Shown here one piece after another: positions 6,583 through 10,845 of a DNA stretch of 10,845 bases (the first letter of the stretch is position 1; each line of letters opens with the position of its first letter). The position numbers and the translations under genes are program-made. This stretch comes from a bacterium. Lineage in GTDB: Bacteria; Latescibacterota; UBA2968. A model generated the notes under the pieces. The model was given only the letters and a program-made list of their open reading frames with translations. It did not search any database and had not been told where the DNA came from. The stretch lies in the NCBI GenBank assembly GCA_027296045.1, contig JAPUJS010000106.1:1-10845 (forward strand). Reading direction: 5' to 3'.

Positions 6583-8088
6583 ATGAAAACAAAGCTGGGG
6601 TTGGTTTTTCTGATTGCCTGGATGCTGGCCGGTTCGGCCGAAGCCCAGAAAGTAGTGGTGGGATCGAAGAAGTTTACCGAGTCGGTGGTGCTGGGAGAGG
6701 TGATCCTGCACCTGGGACGGAGCGCAGGGGCGGAGGTGACCCACCGGCGGGAATTGGGAGGGACTCGGATTCTGTGGAATGCGCTGTTGAAGGGCGATAT
6801 CGACGTGTACCCCGAATATACTGGGACCATCAGCCAGGAGATTCTGGCCGGGCAGGGGGTACACGGAGAGGAGGCGATCCGGAAGGCCCTGGCAGAGCTG
6901 GGGATCAGGGTGAGCCGACCGCTGGGGTTCAACAATACTTACGCCCTGGGGATGACAGAAGCCGTGGCAGAACAGCTGGGGATTCGGACGATTTCGGATT
7001 TGCGAGACCATCCGGAACTGGTGCTGGGATTCGGGAACGAATTTATGGACCGGGGCGACGGGTGGCCGAGCCTGAGGGACCGCTACCAGTTGCCGCATCA
7101 AAATGTGAACGGGCTGGACCACGATCTGGCTTACCGGGGGATGGAGAACGGGGCGATCCATGTGATGGATATGTACTCCACCGATGCAGAGATCCAGTAT
7201 TACGGGCTGCGGTCGCTGGAAGATGATTTGAAGCATTTCCCGGTCTATCAATCGGTGCTGGTTTACCGGGCAGATCTGGCGGAACGGGTGCCGGAGGTGG
7301 TGGCAGCCATTCTGAAGCTGGAAGGACAGATCCCCGAGGCCAGGATGGTGGCAATGAATGCCCGGGCCAAGTTGGAGAAGGTGCCGGAGACTCAGATCGC
7401 AGCGGATTTCCTGAAAGAGAGGCTGGGAGTGCATGCCGAGGTGCAGCTTGAGAGTACAGGGGCTCGGATCCTGAGGCATGGGCGGGACCACATATACCTG
7501 GTGGGAATTTCACTTTTCGGGGCAATTCTGGTGGCGGTTCCCCTGGGGGTTCTGGCTTTCCGATGGTCCGGGTTCGGGCAAGTGATTCTGGGGATTGTGG
7601 GTGTGATTTATACCATTCCGTCCCTGGCCCTGCTGGTGTTTATGATGCTGCTGATGCCAAAAGGGATGGGGCTCGGTGCGCCCCCGGCGATTGTGGCGCT
7701 GTTTCTGTACAGCCTGCTGCCAATTGTACGGAATACGTATGCGGGACTGCACGATATTCCGGTGCAGTTGCGGGAGTCGGCAGCGGCCCTGGGACTGCCG
7801 GAAAGGGCCCGGCTGAGGCTGGTGGAGCTGCCGATGGCGGCCCGGTCGATCCTGGCGGGAATTAAGACATCGGCAGTGATCAACGTGGGGACAGCCACCC
7901 TGGGGGCGCTGATCGGGGCGGGAGGGTTCGGCCAGCCGATTTTTACAGGGATTCGGCTGGCCGACGAGGGGCTGATTCTGCAGGGAGCGGTGTCGGCGGC
8001 CCTGCTGGCCCTGGCGGTGCAGGGGATTTTTGAGGGGGTGGAACGGGTGTTTGTGTCCAGAGGGCTGCGGTTGAAGATGGAGGATTGA
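6583..8088 (+). CDS. Osmoprotectant-type substrate-binding protein fused to ABC permease
   Basis: A 501-residue fusion. A signal peptide (residues 1-22, hydrophobic LGLVFLIAWMLAG then AEAQ) precedes an OpuC/ProX-type binding domain (about 23-295) with VGSKKFTESVVLGEV, DVYPEYTGT, FNNTYALGM, DMYSTDAEI and DDLKHFPVY. Tyrosines 76 or 79, 120, 199 and 222 are spaced like the aromatic cage that binds trimethylammonium groups in OpuBC/OpuCC. The permease domain (about 303-490) has roughly five membrane segments and an EAA-type coupling loop near RESAAALGLPERARLRLVELPMA. EgtU and OpuF carry the permease first, so the order here is reversed. Likely substrates are glycine betaine, choline or a histidine betaine. 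AGAGGA at 6567-6572 is a somewhat distant Shine-Dalgarno sequence; an out-of-frame ATG lies at 6561. Confidence 0.92.
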   Translation: MKTKLGLVFLIAWMLAGSAEAQKVVVGSKKFTESVVLGEVILHLGRSAGAEVTHRRELGGTRILWNALLKGDIDVYPEYTGTISQEILAGQGVHGEEAIRKALAELGIRVSRPLGFNNTYALGMTEAVAEQLGIRTISDLRDHPELVLGFGNEFMDRGDGWPSLRDRYQLPHQNVNGLDHDLAYRGMENGAIHVMDMYSTDAEIQYYGLRSLEDDLKHFPVYQSVLVYRADLAERVPEVVAAILKLEGQIPEARMVAMNARAKLEKVPETQIAADFLKERLGVHAEVQLESTGARILRHGRDHIYLVGISLFGAILVAVPLGVLAFRWSGFGQVILGIVGVIYTIPSLALLVFMMLLMPKGMGLGAPPAIVALFLYSLLPIVRNTYAGLHDIPVQLRESAAALGLPERARLRLVELPMAARSILAGIKTSAVINVGTATLGALIGAGGFGQPIFTGIRLADEGLILQGAVSAALLALAVQGIFEGVERVFVSRGLRLKMED

Positions 8089-8104
8089 AAAACGGCCCGG
8101 ATCT

Positions 8105-8998
8105 TCAGCCCCAAAGGGCTTTGAGCCTGGGGAGGAAGATTTCCGTATCGCGGTCGGGGATTTCGCCCTGCCAGCGGTTGTTGGCCTCGGGAGGAGAGCG
8201 GTCGTAGGAGGCCTGGATGAGGTCGGGCAGGTCCAGCTGATGGAAGGTGGTGTGGAAGTAGCCGTCGTCCAGGAGACAAATCTGGCGGAAGCCCAAGGGG
8301 AAGCCGATGAGGCAGGCGGTGTCGAGGACGAGAAAATCGCGATAGTAGGTGATGCGGTTGCGGTGCCGATGGCCGGTGAAGGCGGCAATGATGGCGGGGC
8401 TTTGCGTGAGGGTGTCGATGAGGAGGTCGGCGTTTTGAACCAGGGCTTTGCCTTCGTCCTCGGCGGGCAGGATCCAGGTGTGGACGATGAGGATGAGGGC
8501 GCAGCAGTCGTTGAGGGCTTTTTGCGCAGCTTCACGGAGGGCGTCGTCGAGGGCGTCGGACCAGATGCCTGTGTTGGTTTCGATGGGGTTACAGGTGTGG
8601 TAGATGTTGGCCAGGGCCAGACGCAGACGGGGTGCGGCATCGACGATGGTGAGCGGTTCTGGAAGGGTGAATGCCCGGGCGAAGGCATCCAGAGAGCCTT
8701 TCTGAGCATCGCAGTCGTGGTTGCCGGGAACGCAGTAGAAGGGTGCCTGGAAGTTAGAGAAGGTTTCGGCGACTTCGTGGATGGACTGGAGGTAGGCTTT
8801 CCGGGGTAATTCAAAAGAGCCGCCGCCACAGAGCAGGTCGCCTCCGTGAACAATGAAGTCGGGGGCGAGGGCGTTGACGGCGGGGGGGATGGCGCGGTGA
8901 ATTTCATGGCTGCGGGTGAGCATTTTGGGTGCGCCGAAATCTTTGGGTGCGTTGGGATGGTGGTGGGTGTCGGTGAGGAAGACGAAGCGGACGGGCAT
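8105..8998 (-). CDS. Calcineurin-like metallophosphoesterase
   Basis: A 297-residue metallophosphoesterase with the complete metal-binding set: DTH (residues 10-12), GGD (52-54), GNHD (92-95), H173 in IVHT, and GHRH (209-212). These side chains form a dinuclear metal centre that hydrolyses phosphomonoesters or phosphodiesters. No signal peptide is seen, so it is presumed cytoplasmic; the nearest known groups include Icc/CpdA-like cyclic nucleotide and other phosphodiesterases, but the substrate cannot be named. It is the only minus-strand gene, ends 16 bases from the transporter gene end-to-end, and is divergent from egtD. CCTCC at 9003-9007 is the reverse complement of a GGAGG site four bases before ATG. 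Its codons are C-ending (15 of the first 20), the mirror of the + strand genes. Confidence 0.92.
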   Translation of the reverse strand: MPVRFVFLTDTHHHPNAPKDFGAPKMLTRSHEIHRAIPPAVNALAPDFIVHGGDLLCGGGSFELPRKAYLQSIHEVAETFSNFQAPFYCVPGNHDCDAQKGSLDAFARAFTLPEPLTIVDAAPRLRLALANIYHTCNPIETNTGIWSDALDDALREAAQKALNDCCALILIVHTWILPAEDEGKALVQNADLLIDTLTQSPAIIAAFTGHRHRNRITYYRDFLVLDTACLIGFPLGFRQICLLDDGYFHTTFHQLDLPDLIQASYDRSPPEANNRWQGEIPDRDTEIFLPRLKALWG

Positions 8999-9037
8999 GG
9001 GGCCTCCGGATATCGAGATTGTGGTTGCTGTTGCGGA

Positions 9038-9065
9038 AGGATAAAGAGATGGAATTGAAAGTCAA
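9038..9065 (-). promoter_or_regulatory. Candidate promoter for the phosphoesterase gene
   Basis: On the minus strand TTGACT (complement of 9060-9065) and TATCCT (complement of 9038-9043) are separated by 16 bases. Transcription would start near 9031 and leave a ~33-base leader before ATG at 8998. The -35 box matches five of six consensus bases, the -10 box four of six. Confidence 0.55.
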
Positions 9066-9075
9066 GGGGAAAGGG

Positions 9076-9104
9076 TTGGACATTGGTGTTCAATATGCTA
9101 TACT
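9076..9104 (+). promoter_or_regulatory. Sigma70-like promoter of egtD
   Basis: TTGGAC (9076-9081) and TATACT (9099-9104) are separated by 17 bases, an optimal spacing. The predicted start is near 9111, giving a ~56-base leader before ATG at 9167. The -35 box is only 10 bases from that of the divergent phosphoesterase promoter, so the two could compete or share an operator. Confidence 0.75.
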
Positions 9105-9113
9105 AACGTTGAG

Positions 9114-9134
9114 AAGGGGATGGATCATCCCCTT
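9114..9134 (+). promoter_or_regulatory. Perfect 9-bp inverted repeat at the start of the egtD transcript
   Basis: AAGGGGATG (9114-9122) and CATCCCCTT (9126-9134) are perfect complements around a three-base centre, followed by GTTCTTTTG. It begins about three bases after the predicted transcription start. It may be a 5' stabilising hairpin, an early terminator/attenuator (T-rich tail) or an operator palindrome for a repressor. Position excludes a role as terminator of the minus-strand gene. Confidence 0.6.
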
Positions 9135-9166
9135 GTTCTTTTGTCACGCGATGGATGAGGATTTTT

Positions 9167-10162
9167 ATGTCGGGTATTCAGGTTGCAGATGGGTTTCGAT
9201 TGATTACAACAGAAGTGGCATCCGAGCAGGCTGCATTTGCTCGGGATGTGAAGGCGGGGCTGACGGCTTTTCCCAAGTATCTTTCGTGTCGATATTTTTA
9301 CGATGCAAAGGGGTCTGCCCTGTTTGAGGCGATCTGTGAATTGCCCGAGTATTATTTGACGCGGTCGGAACGGGCGATTCTGGAGAGGTATGCAAGAGAG
9401 ATGGTGGCCGAGATGCCGGAGGAGTCTGCGTTGGTGGAATTTGGGAGTGGCAGTGCGGTGAAGACGCGGTTGTTGATCGAGGCGTTGTTGAAGCAGCAGG
9501 GGTCGCTGTTATTTGTGCCGGTGGATATTTCCAAGCCGGCGCTGGAGGATAGTTCTCGGGGGTTGTTGGCAGATTATCAGGATCTGGAGGTGTTGGGGGT
9601 TTGGGCGGAGTATCAGGAGGGCCTGGAACGGGTTCGAGAAATCGTTTCAGGGCCCAAGCTGATCCTCTGGCTGGGGTCCAGTGTGGGGAATTTTGACCGG
9701 GAAGAGGCCGCTCAGTTTTTGAAACAGGTGCGTGAGGGGATGGACGGGGAAGATCGATTTTTGATGGGGGTAGATTTACGCAAGGATCGAGGGGTTTTGG
9801 AGGCGGCTTATGACGATGCGCAGGGCGTGACGGCAGAGTTTAATTTAAATTTGCTGGATCGAATCAACCGGGAGCTGGGTGGCTGGTTTGAGTTGGAAAG
9901 GTTTAAGCATCGGGCGGTCTATGACGAAGTTGAGGGGCGAATGGAGATGTATCTGGTGAGTACCAGTGATCAGACGGTTCGGATTGACGGACTGGACCTG
10001 GATGTGCCGTTTGATACAGGCGAAGCCATTTTTACGGAGCCTTCCTATAAATATTCGGTCGAAGAGATAGAGACGCTGGTGCATCGGGCAGGATTTGAGC
10101 AGGTGCGACAGTGGTTGGATGAAGACCGGCGGTTCAGTTTAAACCTTTTGAAGGTCTTGTGA
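9167..10162 (+). CDS. egtD: L-histidine N-alpha-methyltransferase, EgtD-type
   Basis: A 331-residue SAM-dependent methyltransferase (PF10017) that trimethylates histidine to hercynine, the first step of ergothioneine synthesis. Landmarks are FYDAKGSALFEAICELPEYY (44-63), EFGSGSAVKTR (91-101), WLGSSVGNF (168-176), LMGVDLRKD (199-207), AYDDAQGVTAEFNLNLL (214-230) and the C-terminal YSVEEI. N175, Y215, M261 and E291 fall exactly nine residues after Asn166, Tyr206, Met252 and Glu282 of Mycobacterium smegmatis EgtD, and Y62/Y63 matches Tyr56, so histidine specificity is likely. The start at 9167 has GAGG at 9157-9160; an ATG four codons earlier (9155) lies on that site. It has its own promoter and terminator, so it appears monocistronic. 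No egtB, egtC, egtE or eanB is adjacent. Confidence 0.93.
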   Translation: MSGIQVADGFRLITTEVASEQAAFARDVKAGLTAFPKYLSCRYFYDAKGSALFEAICELPEYYLTRSERAILERYAREMVAEMPEESALVEFGSGSAVKTRLLIEALLKQQGSLLFVPVDISKPALEDSSRGLLADYQDLEVLGVWAEYQEGLERVREIVSGPKLILWLGSSVGNFDREEAAQFLKQVREGMDGEDRFLMGVDLRKDRGVLEAAYDDAQGVTAEFNLNLLDRINRELGGWFELERFKHRAVYDEVEGRMEMYLVSTSDQTVRIDGLDLDVPFDTGEAIFTEPSYKYSVEEIETLVHRAGFEQVRQWLDEDRRFSLNLLKVL

Positions 10163-10253
10163 GCATATGAAGTACAGCTTACATCGGATCTGAATTTGCT
10201 GTTTGCATTACAATTTTGATTTGCTTTGATAATCTTTACATGGGATTTGTTGG

Positions 10254-10292
10254 ACGCTATCTCTCGATGTGAGAGGTGGCGTTTTTGTTTTT
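10254..10292 (+). terminator. Strong intrinsic terminator after egtD
   Basis: A 12-bp stem pairs 10254-10265 with 10271-10282, including two G-U pairs, over the loop GATGT. It is followed by TTTTTGTTTTT (10282-10292). It lies about 90 bases after the egtD stop codon. The bases before it (10163-10253) are AT-rich and hold no gene. Confidence 0.92.
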
Positions 10293-10317
10293 CTGGACGG
10301 TTGTTTTTGGGGTGGGT

Positions 10318-10346
10318 TTGTTTACCATGTGATAAGTTGGCAAAAT
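10318..10346 (+). promoter_or_regulatory. Weak candidate promoter of the LolD/MacB-like gene
   Basis: TTGTTT (10318-10323) and CAAAAT (10341-10346) are separated by 17 bases, in the only AT-containing patch between the egtD terminator and the next gene. Neither box is close to consensus, but a promoter is needed here because a strong terminator precedes. Confidence 0.3.
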
Positions 10347-10384
10347 GGATCTCTCGAATTGAACACAAGATGGAGGTCGGATTG

Positions 10385-10845
10385 ATGTCGGTGGTACTGG
10401 CGTTTCAGGGTGTTTCTAAGATTTACGAAGCCATGGGAAGTGGCAGCCGGGCGGCGTTGAAGGCCGTGTCATTTGAGGTTGCCGAAGGGCGGAAGGTGGC
10501 GATTGTGGGACGGAGTGGGAGCGGGAAGTCAACGCTGTTGCATCTGGCGGCGGGAATTGACGTGCCCTCTTCGGGAGAGGTGCAGATCCGGGGGCAGGAG
10601 TTATCGGGCATGTCTGAAGCGGAACGGACGTTACTCCGGCGGGATACGATCGGGCTGGTGTTCCAGTTTTTCTATTTGCTGCCCCATTTATCGGTGCGAG
10701 ACAACGTGGCGTTGCCGGCGTTGATTGCCGGAGAACGGGCGGTGGATTTTGAGCCTCGGGTCCTCGGGCTGTTGGAACAGGTGGGACTGGCGGATCGGCT
10801 GGGGGATCCGGTGCAGCAGCTTTCGGGCGGCGAGATGCAGCGGGT
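10385..10845 (+). CDS. ABC transporter ATP-binding protein, LolD/MacB type (truncated by window end)
   Basis: Only the first 153 codons are present; the frame is open at the window end. Visible are the N-terminal VLAFQGVSKIY, Walker A GRSGSGKST (residues 42-50), Q-loop Q94 in GLVFQFFYLLPHLSVRDNV, and the start of the signature LSGGEMQR just before the edge; Walker B and the switch histidine lie outside. The FQFFYLLPHLS and ALPALIAG segments fit the LolD/MacB/YbbA group, whose partners are FtsX-like permeases that export lipoproteins, antibiotics or peptides, so a permease gene is expected next. GGAGG at 10372-10376 lies eight bases before ATG. It is separated from egtD by a terminator and probably belongs to a different unit. 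Confidence 0.9.
   Translation, partial: MSVVLAFQGVSKIYEAMGSGSRAALKAVSFEVAEGRKVAIVGRSGSGKSTLLHLAAGIDVPSSGEVQIRGQELSGMSEAERTLLRRDTIGLVFQFFYLLPHLSVRDNVALPALIAGERAVDFEPRVLGLLEQVGLADRLGDPVQQLSGGEMQR

Noticed and set aside
6498..7226. Plus-strand frame of 242 codons overlapping the binding-protein gene
   Set aside because: It is a +1/-1 shadow of the signal peptide and OpuC-type binding domain and encodes Gly/Arg-rich sequence without a recognisable domain. The ATG at 6561 has GGAGG only one base away, too close to be efficient.
5995..7491. Long minus-strand frame of 498 codons opposite the ABC ATPase and binding-protein genes
   Set aside because: It is antisense to two genes with complete catalytic or ligand-binding motifs, has no family resemblance, and its composition (Pro, His, Arg, Gln rich) is what G-biased coding sequence gives in reverse.
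8107..8123. Possible terminator between the converging transporter and phosphoesterase genes
   Set aside because: AGCCC/GGGCT gives only a 5-bp stem followed by three T residues and lies inside the end of the phosphoesterase coding sequence; too weak to call.
7510..9093. Minus-strand frame of 527 codons overlapping the phosphoesterase and the permease domain
   Set aside because: It is in a different frame from the phosphoesterase, whose metal motifs are all intact; the translation is low-complexity Ser/Pro/Thr followed by antisense of the permease.
10202..10292. Possible small RNA gene between egtD and the next gene
   Set aside because: TTGCAT (10202-10207) and GATAAT (10228-10233) are 20 bases apart, too far for a normal promoter; the terminator is better explained as the end of the egtD transcript.

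Overview
The window looks like a chromosomal segment of an uncultivated, probably diderm, bacterium. It is G-rich on the + strand, tightly packed, and encodes housekeeping and small-molecule functions. No phage, integrase, insertion sequence or CRISPR array is visible. A diderm lifestyle is suggested by a signal peptide fused to a substrate-binding domain and by a LolD/MacB-type ATPase at the right edge, but the phylum cannot be fixed from this sequence.

Layout. Positions 1-383 are non-coding and hold a duplicated, low-complexity repeat just before the first gene. Next comes a two-gene unit (384-2548): a UPF0261/Tm-1-like ATP-binding protein and a TIM-barrel protein of the phosphoenolpyruvate-hydrolase-like family. 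Together these are the two halves that are fused in the plant antiviral protein Tm-1. A clear intrinsic terminator (2573-2607) closes the unit. A second co-directional run (2757-8088) encodes a TIGR01777-type SDR epimerase, the tRNA m7G46 methyltransferase TrmB with a C-terminal extension, a DUF523 (TudS-like)-DUF1722 fusion, an OpuCA-like ABC ATPase, and a substrate-binding/permease fusion of the osmoprotectant (OpuC/EgtU) superfamily. Spacings in this run are 6, 10, 25 and 149 bases. The 149-base gap carries a potential H-type pseudoknot.

A calcineurin-like phosphoesterase (8105-8998, minus strand) converges on the transporter. It is divergent from an EgtD-type L-histidine N-alpha-methyltransferase (9167-10162). 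The divergent region has a good sigma70-like promoter on each strand and a perfect 9-bp inverted repeat at the predicted start of the egtD transcript. A strong terminator (10254-10292) follows egtD, and a truncated LolD/MacB-type ABC ATPase gene (10385 onward) runs off the end.

The most interesting grouping is egtD, which makes hercynine, the precursor of ergothioneine. It lies close to a transporter of the family that includes glycine betaine and ergothioneine importers, and to a TudS-like desulfidase. No sulfur-inserting partner (EgtB or EanB) is in the window. A link to uptake or turnover of histidine betaines or ergothioneine is a hypothesis, not a demonstrated pathway. The + strand is G-rich regardless of gene orientation, which suggests that it is the leading strand of replication.
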